Of a stretch of DNA of 64,000 nucleotides, positions 1-9,984 are shown one piece after another. Source of the DNA: Staphylococcus sp. IVB6181 (GTDB lineage: Bacteria; Bacillota; Bacilli; Staphylococcales; Staphylococcaceae); assembly GCF_025561445.1 (NCBI RefSeq), contig NZ_CP095096.1, forward strand, positions 2,397,822-2,461,821. Direction: 5' to 3'. The position numbers were made by a program, and so were the translations under genes. Each line of letters starts with the position of its first letter. Position 1 is the stretch's first letter. The notes under the pieces were generated by a model that saw nothing but the letters and a program-made list of their open reading frames with translations, was not told where the DNA came from and did no database searches.

Positions 1-192
1 TTCATCTGTATCGATACGATGAAAGTGTGAAATATTATCATCAGTCAGTAAAAAATAAATGCTCGTATAAGCTGGGCGCGTTGTTTGCGCTATATGTCGT
101 TCGGCTTGAATAATCTCTTTATAATAGCCACCTTCCGGATGAGGAATTAAATCTAATTCATTCACCCAATCTGCCACTGTTCGCTGCATCAT
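1..192 (-). CDS. Cupin-fold protein, DUF985 family (partial, C-terminus outside window)
   Basis: The first 64 codons are visible, starting ATG ATG at 192/189 and running off the left edge. The peptide begins MMQRTVADWVNELDLIPHPE and continues GGYYKEI, then SIYFLL and FHRI. The PEGGYYKE and YFLL..FHR pattern is typical of DUF985 proteins, small cupin-barrel proteins of unknown substrate. The start codon follows directly on the stop of the yebC-like gene, so the two genes are almost certainly cotranscribed and translationally coupled. The biochemical function of the family is not established. Confidence 0.8.
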   Translation of the reverse strand, partial: MMQRTVADWVNELDLIPHPEGGYYKEIIQAERHIAQTTRPAYTSIYFLLTDDNISHFHRIDTDE

Positions 193-909
193 TTAGTCCA
201 AATCCACATTATGGTAAACGTTTTGAACATCTTCTAAATCTTCTAATGCATCGATTAAGCCTTCGAACGTTGCTTTATCTTCATCTGATAATTGGATATC
301 ATTTTGAGGCAGCATTTCAAATTCGGCTACTTGGAATTCTTCAATACCGCTTTCTTTCAATGCATCTTGTACTTGTGCAAATTGATCAGGTTCAGAATAA
401 ACGATTGTTAAATCGCCGTCTTCTACGACATCACGCACATCTAAGTCTTTTTCCATTAACAGTTCCAAGATGTCATCTGCTGATTTGCCTTCAAATGCGA
501 ATGTACCTGTATGTGTGAACATATAAGATACTGAACCGGAAACACCCATGTTTCCGCCGTTTTTACCGAAAGCTGCACGTACGTCTGATGCAGTACGGTT
601 CACATTGTTAGTTAAAGCATCAACGATTAACATAGAGCCGCTAGGACCGAACCCTTCATAACGCAGTTCGTCATAGTTTTCGTCATCTGAGCCCTTCGCT
701 TTATCGATTGCACGGTCAATGATGTTTCTCGGTACATTATATGTTTTTGCACGCTCTAACACTAAACGCAGTGTTTGGTTAGAATCTGGATCAGGTTCAC
801 CAGATTTTGCGGCTACATATATTTCTTTACCGAATTTCGCATAAATTCGACTCGTATTTTTGTCTTTTTGGGCTTTTTTCTCTTTGATGTTATTCCATTT
901 ACGTCCCAT
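193..909 (-). CDS. YebC/PmpR (TACO1) family regulatory protein
   Basis: This 238-residue protein opens [20 protein letters not shown], the hallmark N-terminus of the YebC family, and carries the conserved block [19 protein letters not shown] near residues 84-103 and GSVSYMF near 125-131. Length matches the Gram-positive YeeI-type branch. Family members are described either as DNA-binding regulators or as translation factors that help ribosomes over proline stretches, so the exact role is open. The neighbouring cupin gene begins at the base after its stop codon. A good start (ATG at 909) is supported by GAAAGCGAGATGG upstream. Confidence 0.93.
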   Translation of the reverse strand: MGRKWNNIKEKKAQKDKNTSRIYAKFGKEIYVAAKSGEPDPDSNQTLRLVLERAKTYNVPRNIIDRAIDKAKGSDDENYDELRYEGFGPSGSMLIVDALTNNVNRTASDVRAAFGKNGGNMGVSGSVSYMFTHTGTFAFEGKSADDILELLMEKDLDVRDVVEDGDLTIVYSEPDQFAQVQDALKESGIEEFQVAEFEMLPQNDIQLSDEDKATFEGLIDALEDLEDVQNVYHNVDLD

Positions 910-1037
910 ACTTCCATCTCGCTTTCGCTCTCAATTTTTAACATCAACTATTATACATGATTTTTCCTTTAATATATAGTTTTTGCAAACCTAATTCCCA
1001 ATTTGTGCAGAATTACTTTTAAAACAGGATAAAAAAA

Positions 1038-1064
1038 GACAGCACTGTTAAACAACAGGCTGCC
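1038..1064 (-). terminator. Rho-independent terminator of sarX
   Basis: The arms GACAGCACTGTT (1038-1049) and AACAGGCTGCC (1054-1064) pair. On the minus strand the hairpin is followed by a T7 run (1031-1037). It lies just after the sarX stop. Confidence 0.8.
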
Positions 1065-1114
1065 AAATCCACAATATTATATCTTTCTCTAGTGTGCGAT
1101 GATGTGATGTAAAA

Positions 1115-1507
1115 TCAACCTAAAAACTTATCAATGTCATCAAGCATTGCATTAAGTTTATCTATGTCTTTGTCATCCATGAAGATGTAAACTTTACGCT
1201 CATCAGAATCAGATCTGACTTTGCTGACGCGATCTTGGTTTACAAGCTTGCGGATAGAAGCCAAAACTTTCGTACGGCTGATCTCAAATGAATCTGTAGC
1301 AATCTTTAAAAAAGGTTGCATTAACATCTTTTCTTCGGTGCAATTCTCATGAATACAGTTAAGTATAACAAAATCGTTCATGTTGATTTTGTATGTTTTT
1401 TCGATGTAACTCGTTAAATCCATATACTTTTTGTATTCTTTGAGCAATTTTTCTAACTTACTTTTTTCAAAGTACACGCCTCCAGAACTTATATCGATAT
1501 AATACAT
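1115..1507 (-). CDS. sarX: SarA-family transcriptional regulator SarX
   Basis: The 130-residue protein has the single-domain winged-helix SarA fold. The central helix segment LMQPFLKIATDSFEISRTKV is followed by the DNA-contact wing VSKVRSDSDERKVYIF, where the DER motif of the family is present. It matches the S. aureus SarX I remember (SRTK, SKVRSS.DERK, a short acidic C-terminus) and sits beside rbf as there. SarX activates ica/biofilm genes and represses agr in S. aureus. The start is uncertain: the ATG at 1507 has no visible ribosome binding site, while a GGAGG lies inside the frame about 28 bases further in (before residue 11), with no in-frame ATG at the right spacing. Confidence 0.88.
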   Translation of the reverse strand: MYYIDISSGGVYFEKSKLEKLLKEYKKYMDLTSYIEKTYKINMNDFVILNCIHENCTEEKMLMQPFLKIATDSFEISRTKVLASIRKLVNQDRVSKVRSDSDERKVYIFMDDKDIDKLNAMLDDIDKFLG

Positions 1508-1625
1508 TCATTATGAATATTTAAAATATGAAAGTCTTTAGTGTTTCCCCACTTTGTCTTTGCAGTTTTTCCAAGTACAGCAAATTAAATTGTACAAAAT
1601 ATACATACCCTTCAAAATGTTCTGC

Positions 1626-3800
1626 TCAATCTTTCATTTTATACAAAGAAATCACCTGCAGTGAATTGTAGTTAACTTCAACACTAAGAAAGTCCTGGTT
1701 AAAATCATGCTCGAAAACATCAAAATTCGGAACATTGACGCTTTCAATTTTTTCTTTCAGATGTTCTGACCATTGATACGTATTAAGCAGAGACGGTGAA
1801 ATAATCTGATTGATATTACCATACTGATAATCCGTAATTTCACGCGTAACAAGATAATTCTTTCTTAAAGAAACATCTTTAAAACCTAAATCAAAACGAT
1901 GGCTGCTTTGTTCTGTTTCATGGACTTCATTTTCAATGATTCTCCAGTCATAGACAATGATACTGAGACGTTCATCGTCCTTACTCACTAAACACGCCTC
2001 ATTTTCATAGAAATAATACGTTTCAAAATCCGACAATTGCTGATATAAGAAATACAGTGTTGATTTAAATCCGTTTCTATCAAATAGATATGCCGCATTA
2101 TTATGTGTCTGCTTATACAAATCTACCCCGATACCTGAAAACACTTCATAAAACTGCATATACATATACATCATCAATGGTGTACTGTCTAACAAACTCA
2201 TATTCTCATTAAACAGCTCTCGATTCGGTATATTAACAAGAATATATTTGCGTTCTTCTAGATGAACTTGATCCATGACAGCTTTAAGCGGTGCTAAATT
2301 TGCAATTTGTTTCATCGGTATATTTTGATAAGACTTCTCTAAATAAGGATACTTCAACTTTTCATTATCAATAATGTAATAGTCAAAGTTAACACGCTTC
2401 ATGGGCAGTTCTAATGATTTAAACTTTTCCAGATCATTGAAGAGTTTGCTGATTTCCAAGTTGAATTTAACATTGAATCCTAATTCTTTAAGCCGCATTT
2501 TTTGAATATAAATGTCTTTTAAAGATTCATTGTGCAAACTAAACGTAAATGAAATGTTCGACCCTTCAGATCTTAATGCTTCATATGCTGGATGTCCTGT
2601 AAAGACCTCTGATTGCAGCAGCGCTTGCTTCATATAATAAATGTCATCTTTAGAATTAATGGTGAATGCTACACGAATTTGATTGTTATGCATGGTATCT
2701 AATAGTGCTGTAAGTTCCTCATCACTGAATGCTTGATGAATCTCTGGAATACTGATATTGATTAAGAACATAACTTCCTTGTCAAATTCCATAATCTGCT
2801 TATTTCTCTTTTTAACCATGGCTTGTTTCAATTCTTCAAGCGTATGAATTTGAATCGTCATCACAAATGGATGTGTTGGTTTATAGAAAGCATCCGAATC
2901 GTCGATATAAACTATGTTTTGTTTATCTTCTTTCCAATTCGAGAGTAATTCATCGACTTTCTCTATATAGAACTGCTTTCCTTGATTACTTAACTCAGAT
3001 TCATGGTCTTTCACTATGTAACACATGTTTTTGCTTACTTTAGACTTATGTCTGTAATCATTAGGTGTTGTTTCTAAATGCTGCTTAAACTTCCTTGAAA
3101 ATACACTGAAACTGCTGAAACCTACTTTTTGCGAAATTTCACTTATTTTCATTTTTGTTGAGACAAGCAATTCCATAGAAAGTCCGATACGCAATGTTTC
3201 AATGTAATTTCTGAATCCCATATTAAAGATTTTTTGGAAGTGTGATGAGAGCGATGTAGGTGAGGTATAAATCTCTTTAGCAACTGTCTCTAAAGTGATT
3301 TTTTCATCAATATGCTTATGAATATATTCGACGATTTTTTATCGCGATTATTCAAAGAGGCCAATAAATGATGCGACACATGTTGCAATTCAACACTGGC
3401 TTCATTAATTAATATATCGCAAATTTCGCCCACATATTGATTGATGTTATCTTCGGAAAGCGTACCTTCTAAGTACTTCTTCAATAAAATAAGCATTGCT
3501 TTTTCAACATGTTTATTTGACTGAATCAATTGCGCATTGAATGCATAATTAAAAAAAGGCAAACCCTTTTTCTAAAAACCAATCACTCGCAATGTACAGC
3601 ATCATCATTTTATCATTGTTCTTAACCTGAAAGACTTCGCTATGATTGATAATGCAAATACAGTCTTCAACTGTATCAGTATGGGTTGAGTGTTGGATTT
3701 CTGCTGTGCTATTTATAGGCCAAAGTAATAAAAGTCCATCATAACAACGATTGACAGGTAAGTTTTGGGCTGTATACAGATCAATAATACTACTTCTCAT
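1626..3800 (-). pseudogene. rbf: rbf, AraC-family biofilm regulator, broken by two homopolymer frameshifts
   Basis: Three frames together give one long Rbf-like protein (about 720 residues). The N-terminal part (3800 to about 3550) ends SDWFLEKGFAFF, where a T7 run at 3551-3557 is one base too long. The next frame (NYAFNAQLIQSNKHVEK... to NNRDKK) runs to a six-base A/T run at 3335-3340 that is one base short. The third frame resumes IVEYIHKHIDEKITLETVAKEIYTS, the first AraC helix-turn-helix, then VGFSSFSVFSRKFKQHLETTPNDYR, the second. The two indels cancel, so all flanking sequence is well preserved. In S. aureus and S. epidermidis Rbf promotes polysaccharide biofilm through sarX/icaR. Recent mutation, phase switching or sequencing error in homopolymers are all possible. 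Confidence 0.85.
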
Positions 3801-4035
3801 TCAAATAACCTTTAATAAAATAAACTTGTTCATAATCACAATGATACATATTCTCTTTATTTTATTTCCTTCCTTGTAATTTCTCCAGGACTATACTATA
3901 CAAATTTAGCACATAATGGAATTAGACAAAAATGTTAATTTTTAATACTATTTTTATGTTGTTTCAAATTACGTAACGCATAACTGTATCGCATTAACTA
4001 TAATAGTTTGTTAAAAAATCAAACAGATATAATTA

Positions 4036-4070
4036 AGGACCGGAACATATAACAATACTGTTCCAGTCCT
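4036..4070 (-). terminator. Terminator-like hairpin after the BI-1 gene
   Basis: The arms AGGACCGGAACA and TGTTCCAGTCCT pair with one mismatch. The hairpin lies immediately downstream of the membrane-protein gene. The following T-tract on the minus strand is weak (TTAATTAT). Confidence 0.5.
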
Positions 4071-4078
4071 CTGTGTTG

Positions 4079-4708
4079 TCAGTCTCTAAACCGATTGGCT
4101 AAACTTAGTATATTAATAATAATGTTTAATAAATTGACGAATAAGTTAAAGCCCATTTCACTCGGTGTAAACTGTCCCCGTTTCAGTCGGTTAAAATCAT
4201 ACAAGGTATAAAGTAAGAAAAGCCCTACTGCGGCAACATTAATAATCGTATAGAAGATCGGATTGTGAATAAAGAATCCGATTAATGTAGCAACAAGCAG
4301 TGCCACTAAAACTACAAATAAATACTTGCCGAGGCTTGAAGCATTTTGTACAAAGAAATACCCTACAATACCGAATGCTGCGAAAGCACCTACTGCAAGA
4401 GCGACGTTCTTATAAAACAGTGCTGGACCTAAATTATGCATATACGTCGCAAATGCTGCATAAGCCAGCAAACCAATCATCACTGCATATATATTTGAAA
4501 TAATAAAACCGAATTTACGCGAACGATTAATAAAGAGCGAAATCAATATCAACACAGTTAAACCAATCGAAAGCGGTCTTCTCCATGTATCAGGTAAGAA
4601 CTGGCCAAAATAAGTACCGATTCCGAAAATAATCCAAAAGTACATAAAATAAAGCCATACTTTTGCATAAGCACTTGATTTTGAAACAGTATGTGCTGAA
4701 TGAACCAT
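4079..4708 (-). CDS. Bax inhibitor-1/YccA-family membrane protein
   Basis: This is a hydrophobic protein of about 209 residues with roughly seven membrane segments and the family signature LYTLYDFNRLKRG before the last segment, preceded by the TIINVAAVGLFLLYTLYDF helix. Bacterial BI-1 proteins are calcium-leak or stress-related channels, and no substrate can be assigned here. The frame opens at 4726, but that ATG overlaps the Shine-Dalgarno GAGGGAG itself. The ATG at 4708 (MVHSAHTVSKS) has correct spacing and is preferred. It sits between rbf and the CHAP gene, as its S. aureus counterpart does. Confidence 0.88.
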   Translation of the reverse strand: MVHSAHTVSKSSAYAKVWLYFMYFWIIFGIGTYFGQFLPDTWRRPLSIGLTVLILISLFINRSRKFGFIISNIYAVMIGLLAYAAFATYMHNLGPALFYKNVALAVGAFAAFGIVGYFFVQNASSLGKYLFVVLVALLVATLIGFFIHNPIFYTIINVAAVGLFLLYTLYDFNRLKRGQFTPSEMGFNLFVNLLNIIINILSLANRFRD

Positions 4709-4932
4709 ATTGTTCAACTCCCTCATTGGTACGACTTAATAATTATTCTGTCATATAAGTATATCAAAATTCCAATTTAAACATAAATGATTTCCTATGT
4801 TTCGAAAGATGTTCATAATTTTATTACAAACATTACGTTACCTCTTTCACAAACTTTTCTGCTTCACCGTTCAACCCTGATTGTATTACGGCTTTTGATA
4901 TTTATAATTCTTTTCATCTTTTATTAAAAAAT

Positions 4933-4949
4933 ATTACAAGAACGTAACA
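4933..4949 (-). promoter_or_regulatory. Candidate WalR (YycF) box
   Basis: On the minus strand the bases read TGTTACGTTCTTGTAAT, an exact fit to the WalR direct repeat TGTWAH-N5-TGTWAH. It lies about 125 bases before the LysM-CHAP hydrolase gene. Autolysin and CHAP genes are the classic WalKR regulon in staphylococci. Confidence 0.7.
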
Positions 4950-5074
4950 ATACACAAATCCGAGATTATTTCTGATAAGATGTGGAAGTATAGAAATGTT
5001 GATTAATATCAAAGTTACATAGGAAATCAAATGCATAAGTCAATAAAGAACCAATGATAGAGGAGGAATCTCTT

Positions 5075-5878
5075 TTGAAAAAGTTAGCAGTTACATTCTC
5101 AGTTGCGACAGGCGCTGCCTTAGCACTTACGCATCAAGATGCTGATGCTTCGACACAACACACAGTTCAAGCTGGTGAATCACTTTGGTCTATCTCAGAT
5201 CAATACGGTGTTTCTATTGATAGTATCAAGCAAGACAATAACTTATCGAACAATATGGTATTCCCTGGACAAGTCATTACAGTCAACGGCAGCAGCCAAG
5301 GTTCAAACAGCGGCGCTAGCGTTAATGTTTCAACAGGCCAAGGCGGCGTACATAATGTACAAGCTGGTGAATCTTTAGGTATTATTGCAAGTCAATATGG
5401 TACTTCTGCTGAAGCAATTATGTCAGCTAACAACTTAAATGGTTACCTTATCCATCCTGGTCAGCAACTGACTATTCCAAGTTCCGGCGGTACTGGCGGC
5501 GGCGGTACACCAACAGCACCAACGACAAATCAATCACCGACATTCAATCATGCTAACTTATATGACTGGGGTCAATGTACTTGGCATGTATTCAATCGTC
5601 GTGCTGAAACAGGCCAACCAATCAGTACATATTGGTGGAACGCAGATCATTGGGCAGCTAATGCACAAGCGGATGGTTATACAGTCAACAACACACCTCA
5701 AGCAGGTTCAATTATGCAAAACTATGAAGGCCCGATTGGACACGTAGCTTATGTAGAACAAGTGAATGGTGACGGAAGTATTTTAATTTCAGAAATGAAC
5801 TTCAATACACCTCCAGGTGTGGTAGATTACCGTACAATTCCAGCTTCAATGGCTTCAAGCTACAATTACATTCATTAA
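5075..5878 (+). CDS. Secreted LysM-LysM-CHAP peptidoglycan hydrolase (SsaA/SceB-like)
   Basis: The start is TTG at 5075, placed after the strong GGAGGA at 5063-5068. The ATG at 5054 lies upstream of that site. The 267-residue product has a signal peptide (KKLAVTFSVATGAALAL, cleavage after ADA), a first LysM (HTVQAGESLWSISDQYG...), a second LysM (HNVQAGESLGIIASQYG...), a Gly/Thr/Pro linker, and a C-terminal CHAP domain with catalytic Cys in DWGQCTWHVF and His in GPIGHVAYVEQ. CHAP enzymes cleave the stem peptide or cross-bridge. LysM anchors the protein to the wall. An upstream WalR box suggests control by WalKR. It resembles S. aureus SsaA-like proteins and S. carnosus SceB. Confidence 0.93.
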   Translation: MKKLAVTFSVATGAALALTHQDADASTQHTVQAGESLWSISDQYGVSIDSIKQDNNLSNNMVFPGQVITVNGSSQGSNSGASVNVSTGQGGVHNVQAGESLGIIASQYGTSAEAIMSANNLNGYLIHPGQQLTIPSSGGTGGGGTPTAPTTNQSPTFNHANLYDWGQCTWHVFNRRAETGQPISTYWWNADHWAANAQADGYTVNNTPQAGSIMQNYEGPIGHVAYVEQVNGDGSILISEMNFNTPPGVVDYRTIPASMASSYNYIH

Positions 5879-5895
5879 TCTTTAACACATACACG

Positions 5896-5924
5896 AAAGG
5901 CGATGGAACCCCCATCGCCTTTTT
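5896..5924 (+). terminator. Terminator of the LysM-CHAP gene
   Basis: The hairpin GGCGATGG-AACCC-CCATCGCC is followed by TTTTT just after the CHAP-gene stop. Confidence 0.88.
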
Positions 5925-5947
5925 CATATACACATATACATTGAAAA

Positions 5948-5982
5948 ACGGACAATCATTCACAAATCGAAGATTGTCCGTT
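5948..5982 (-). terminator. Terminator of pitA
   Basis: The hairpin arms AACGGACAATC and GATTGTCCGTT pair. On the minus strand the run TTTTTC follows. It faces the CHAP-gene terminator, as expected for convergent genes. Confidence 0.75.
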
Positions 5983-6050
5983 CTTTATTTCGCACTGTTT
6001 GCCTCTAAGCTAAACAGATTTATATTGTAATTAAGTATGTGTGCATTGCA

Positions 6051-7058
6051 TTATAAGAAAATATTCATAATCCAGTAAATGATTGCTGCGACAATTGCAG
6101 AAATCGGTAATGTGATTACCCAAGTCACAATCATACGTTGTGCTGTATTCCATTTAACACCTTTTGCACGGTTAGAAGCCCCTACACCAAGGATAGATGA
6201 AGATACAACGTGAGTTGTAGATAGTGGGAAATGCAATGAAGATGCCACGAAGATTGTTAATGCTGAAGATAAATCCGCAGCAGCACCGTTAGCCGGGCGA
6301 ATCTTCATAATGTTGCCGCCGACAGTTTTGATGATTTTCCAACCACCTACTGCAGTACCAAGACCCATTGCGGCAGCACAGGCAACTTTAACCCATAATT
6401 GCGGTTCTACGTTATTACCATTTTGCAAGTTAGCAACAATTAACGCTAATGTAATGATACCCATTGATTTTTGGGCATCGTTTGTACCGTGTGAGAATGA
6501 TTGCAATGCCGCAGTAAAGATTTGGAATATTCTAAAGTTGCGGTTGCTTTTCGTTAAGTTTGCGTTTTTGAAAACTACTTTGATAAATGAATAAATCAAG
6601 AAACCTACACAAAACGCAATTAACGGTGACACGATTAATACAATAATAATTTTTGTGAAACCTTGGAAATGCAAGACTGTAAATGAACCTTGCGATGCTA
6701 CAGCTGCACCAGCAATAGATCCGATTAATGCGTGTGATGAAGAACTTGGGATACCGAAGTACCATGTTAACAAGTTCCAGAAAATCGCCGCAAAAATCGC
6801 TGCTAATACAACAACTAAGCCATTCGTCAATTTAAATGGATCGACGATATCTTTCGTAATTGTTCCTGCTACACCTGTAAATGTCAAAGCACCGATAAAG
6901 TTCATAATCGCTGCTAAAAAGATTGCACGTCTTGGCGTTAATGCTCTAGTCGACACTGCAGTAGCTACCGCATTCGCTGTATCGTGGAAGCCGTTAATAA
7001 AGTCGAACACCAATGAAAAAATAACGATAGCTACAGTGATAATTATAATATAATCCAT
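6051..7058 (-). CDS. pitA: PiT-family low-affinity inorganic phosphate transporter
   Basis: This 335-residue polytopic membrane protein has the duplicated PiT/PHO4 signatures FDFINGFHDTANAVATAVSTRAL (near residues 18-40) and GTNDAQKSMGIITLAL (near 192-207). It takes up phosphate, probably as a metal-phosphate complex, using the proton gradient. It lies 12 bases downstream of the DUF47/PhoU-like gene, forming the same pitR-pitA pair known in S. aureus, where activating mutations raise phosphate uptake. Length and motifs are complete. Confidence 0.95.
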   Translation of the reverse strand: MDYIIIITVAIVIFSLVFDFINGFHDTANAVATAVSTRALTPRRAIFLAAIMNFIGALTFTGVAGTITKDIVDPFKLTNGLVVVLAAIFAAIFWNLLTWYFGIPSSSSHALIGSIAGAAVASQGSFTVLHFQGFTKIIIVLIVSPLIAFCVGFLIYSFIKVVFKNANLTKSNRNFRIFQIFTAALQSFSHGTNDAQKSMGIITLALIVANLQNGNNVEPQLWVKVACAAAMGLGTAVGGWKIIKTVGGNIMKIRPANGAAADLSSALTIFVASSLHFPLSTTHVVSSSILGVGASNRAKGVKWNTAQRMIVTWVITLPISAIVAAIIYWIMNIFL

Positions 7059-7070
7059 TTAAATTACTCC

Positions 7071-7688
7071 TTAGCTATTTTTCATGATAATTGTTTCGAA
7101 ATTATTTGCTACTGCTTGGCATTTATCCGCAACGTTTTCCAAGCTTTCATAGATATCTTTGATTTTAATCAATGTGATTGGATCTGTTTCGCTGTTGAAG
7201 ATGTGCTTAATAGATTGTCTTAACACTCCATCACAGTTTGTTTCGAATTCTTTAATATTAATTGAATGAATACGCATATGAGAAAGTTTTTTCTCTACTA
7301 ATAAACCAATAGCAAGTTTCATTTCTGCTACTGCTTTTTGAATGTTATCAACGAATTCTGCCATGTACTCATCTGAATATTCAATTGAATACATTTCAAA
7401 CATCGCAGATGTTTCTTCCATTGCATCTAATACATCGTCAATTGCATTACATAAAGATAAAATATCTTCACGTTCGATTGGGGTAATGAAAGTTTGGTTC
7501 AAGTCAGAAATAACTTGATGCATTAAGTCATCACCGTGTGACTCATATGTTTTGATATTATCAGAATAAGCTTTCAAATCTAGATGTGTGTTAAAGTCCA
7601 TTTTTCCAAACTCAATGGCTGCGCGATCTAAATTGAACACCATTTCCTCCAATTTAACCATGAACTTATCCTTTTTCTTATTAAACAT
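7071..7688 (-). CDS. pitR: DUF47 (PhoU-like) Pit accessory protein
   Basis: The 205-residue helical protein has the DUF47/PhoU-like pattern with acidic metal-ligand helices (HGDDLMHQVISDLNQTFITPIEREDI and the E/D-rich ICDALDDVLDAMEETSAMF-type segment). These proteins accompany PiT transporters and are thought to modulate them. The start at 7688 is supported by GGAGGAT upstream. It is first gene of the two-gene operon with pitA. Confidence 0.92.
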   Translation of the reverse strand: MFNKKKDKFMVKLEEMVFNLDRAAIEFGKMDFNTHLDLKAYSDNIKTYESHGDDLMHQVISDLNQTFITPIEREDILSLCNAIDDVLDAMEETSAMFEMYSIEYSDEYMAEFVDNIQKAVAEMKLAIGLLVEKKLSHMRIHSINIKEFETNCDGVLRQSIKHIFNSETDPITLIKIKDIYESLENVADKCQAVANNFETIIMKNS

Positions 7689-8032
7689 TTTGAAAATCCT
7701 CCATTTTCAGCGATTGCTTTTCAATCACATTTCGTAAATTTGAAACTCAAAAGTATATAGTTGTAAAAAGTAATCTTTTTTTACTTTCGAAACTAATATG
7801 TATGTCATCTTCACACTAGCTTCAAATAAAATTTACCTTCCTAAAAAGAAAATAGCATAAAATTTACACTACTACAATTATATTTACAAAATCTTAACAA
7901 TTGAACATAATTGTAATGTACGATTACTGTAATAAAATCAGTATCCTATATAAAATTTCACCTTGATTGTTAAGCATCCCACTAAAGTTTTTACCTAACT
8001 TCCTTATTTTCACACATTTTCAGCACAAAAAA
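7689..8032. other. Non-coding, AT-rich upstream region of pitRA
   Basis: No convincing gene or conserved site other than promoter-like AT-rich sequence was seen. The pitRA promoter should lie here. Confidence 0.5.
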
Positions 8033-8068
8033 TACTCCGAAAACCAAATAATTTTAGTTTCCAGAGTA
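8033..8068 (-). terminator. Terminator of vraFG
   Basis: The arms TACTCCGAAAACCAAA and TTTAGTTTCCAGAGTA pair with few mismatches. On the minus strand the hairpin is followed by TTTTTTG. Confidence 0.75.
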
Positions 8069-8085
8069 CATTTACATTCATAGTG

Positions 8086-9984
8086 TTAAATCGATTGTTT
8101 TATTGTACGTTTCATATGCACGTACGCACTCACCGCAAAACCAGCATAAATCATTGTGTAAATTGCCATCACTGCAAAGACTGGCGAGTGATCAGTTGAC
8201 CCCATTAATTTTAAGAAGGACCATGATGCAAAATACGCATGCAATAATCCAACAACCAGCGGCAAACCGAAATTAAACAATACTTTCAGTTTCAAGCCTT
8301 TGCGCATATCATATTGCGTAAATCCAAGTTTGCGCAGTACTTTGAAATGATCGATTTCGTCTGTGGTTTCATCCATTTGTTTAATATAGATGATGCAACC
8401 TGCAGCCATTAAAAAGGCGATGCCTAAGAATGATGTGACGAATAAGAAAATACCGCTGAAGTTTCTGAAGTCCTTAGCCGCTTCTTCTCTCGTTTCATAA
8501 TGCGGCAATGTTTTGTGCAGTAATTTTGTTGCTTCGTCCATTTTGGAATCATCTGTTATTGTGAAACCGTATTGTTGGGCAACACTATCCTTTTCAAACT
8601 GCCCTTTCTCTTTTAACAGCTGATAATCTTCATCATCTATAATTAATAATGGACCGCCGCGCAATGTCACTAAACTAAAGCGAATATCTGTATCTGAACG
8701 CTGTACATTCAATCGCAGTAATTTGTTTTGCTGCTTATCTTTAAATTCAACATAAGATTTGTCTGTAATCGGCTTTAAAAATTGTCCCGTACCAAACGGA
8801 TGTGCTAATTTAGCCGAATGATCAGACAGGCTCGCATCTTTAACATATTTATCACTTGTAACACGCATGCCCATCATACTGCCGATACGGCTTTCATACA
8901 AGTTGCTGCTTTCACCTTTGAACATAGTCAGCTCTTTATAATTCAAATCGAAAGGAATGTCATGTGATTTTAATGTCTCTTGATAGCGATCAGCATCCTT
9001 TTTGCTTTGCATTGTAATATCATACGGTGCACGCAAATTCACTTGTTCTTGTTCTAATTTGACGGTAACAGCCGCAAAGCACAGGATAGTTACCGTAATC
9101 GCTGAAATCACTGCGATAATCGTCAGCGATAACGCATTTTTCTTCATGCGATGCATAATCGATGCTGTAAAGATGACATCGTTGATGGTCACATTGCCTT
9201 TCTTTCTTTTCTTGAGTGTTTTGAATAACAGCGATACTGTACTTCTAAAGAATAAGTACGCACCGACGATAGTTAATAATAAGATAAGATATGGCGTAAC
9301 GAGACTGATTAATAACTTCGTATTGAGTGCCATAAGATATCCTGAAACAATCATACCTAGTCCTAAAACACCGCTGATAAATTCTAACACTTTAATTTTG
9401 TTCGTTTTAGCATCCGTAGTTTGACGTGTCTGCATCAATTTTAAAATCGAACGGCGTTGAATAAAAATAGTATTCTGCAAAATTATCAAGATGTAAGCTA
9501 ATAACAACATCAGTGATGTAGCAGTAAAGGCTTGCATACTAAAGTGCAGATGGATGCTCATATCCATATCCATCAGTTTCATACATATCAAAAGCAGTAG
9601 TCTTGAACCGATTAAACCTGCAATCATACCTACGGCACCTGTAATAAGGAATATCGCAATTTGTTCCAACATCGACATACGGATAATATTACCTTTGGTC
9701 AAACCGATTAATTGATATAGGCCCAGCTCCTTATCGCGTTGTTTTATAAACAGCTGATTCACATAGAGCAGGAATACTATAATGATAATGAAGAGAAAGG
9801 TACTTCCGATGCTCGCACCTTTTTGAATAAATACTGTTGCTTCTTTGTTGTTGATGGTATCTGTATACTTTAAAGTCACAAAGCTGAAATATAAGGCAAT
9901 ACTCATAATTAATGAAAATAAGTATAAGCCGTAATGTCTGATATTTTGTCTCAGGTTCTTGAATACAATATGCTTAAAGCTCAT
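8086..9984 (-). CDS. vraG: ABC transporter permease VraG (BceB type)
   Basis: The translation from 9984 ([20 protein letters not shown]) gives about 632 residues, the size of S. aureus VraG. The longer frame from 10083 runs inside vraF. BceB architecture is visible: four N-terminal membrane helices, a large extracellular domain between about residues 300 and 510, and a C-terminal FtsX-like block with [22 protein letters not shown]. BceB-type permeases sense and detoxify peptide antibiotics together with a histidine kinase. The start overlaps the vraF stop by 11 bases. With VraF and GraRS it forms the cationic-antimicrobial-peptide sensor and resistance module. Confidence 0.94.
   Translation of the reverse strand: MSFKHIVFKNLRQNIRHYGLYLFSLIMSIALYFSFVTLKYTDTINNKEATVFIQKGASIGSTFLFIIIIVFLLYVNQLFIKQRDKELGLYQLIGLTKGNIIRMSMLEQIAIFLITGAVGMIAGLIGSRLLLLICMKLMDMDMSIHLHFSMQAFTATSLMLLLAYILIILQNTIFIQRRSILKLMQTRQTTDAKTNKIKVLEFISGVLGLGMIVSGYLMALNTKLLISLVTPYLILLLTIVGAYLFFRSTVSLLFKTLKKRKKGNVTINDVIFTASIMHRMKKNALSLTIIAVISAITVTILCFAAVTVKLEQEQVNLRAPYDITMQSKKDADRYQETLKSHDIPFDLNYKELTMFKGESSNLYESRIGSMMGMRVTSDKYVKDASLSDHSAKLAHPFGTGQFLKPITDKSYVEFKDKQQNKLLRLNVQRSDTDIRFSLVTLRGGPLLIIDDEDYQLLKEKGQFEKDSVAQQYGFTITDDSKMDEATKLLHKTLPHYETREEAAKDFRNFSGIFLFVTSFLGIAFLMAAGCIIYIKQMDETTDEIDHFKVLRKLGFTQYDMRKGLKLKVLFNFGLPLVVGLLHAYFASWSFLKLMGSTDHSPVFAVMAIYTMIYAGFAVSAYVHMKRTIKQSI

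Noticed and set aside
246..518. Plus-strand open frame inside the yebC-like gene
   Set aside because: It is the shadow of a well-supported gene on the other strand.
9002..9424. Plus-strand open frame inside vraG
   Set aside because: Antisense shadow of a complete ABC permease gene.
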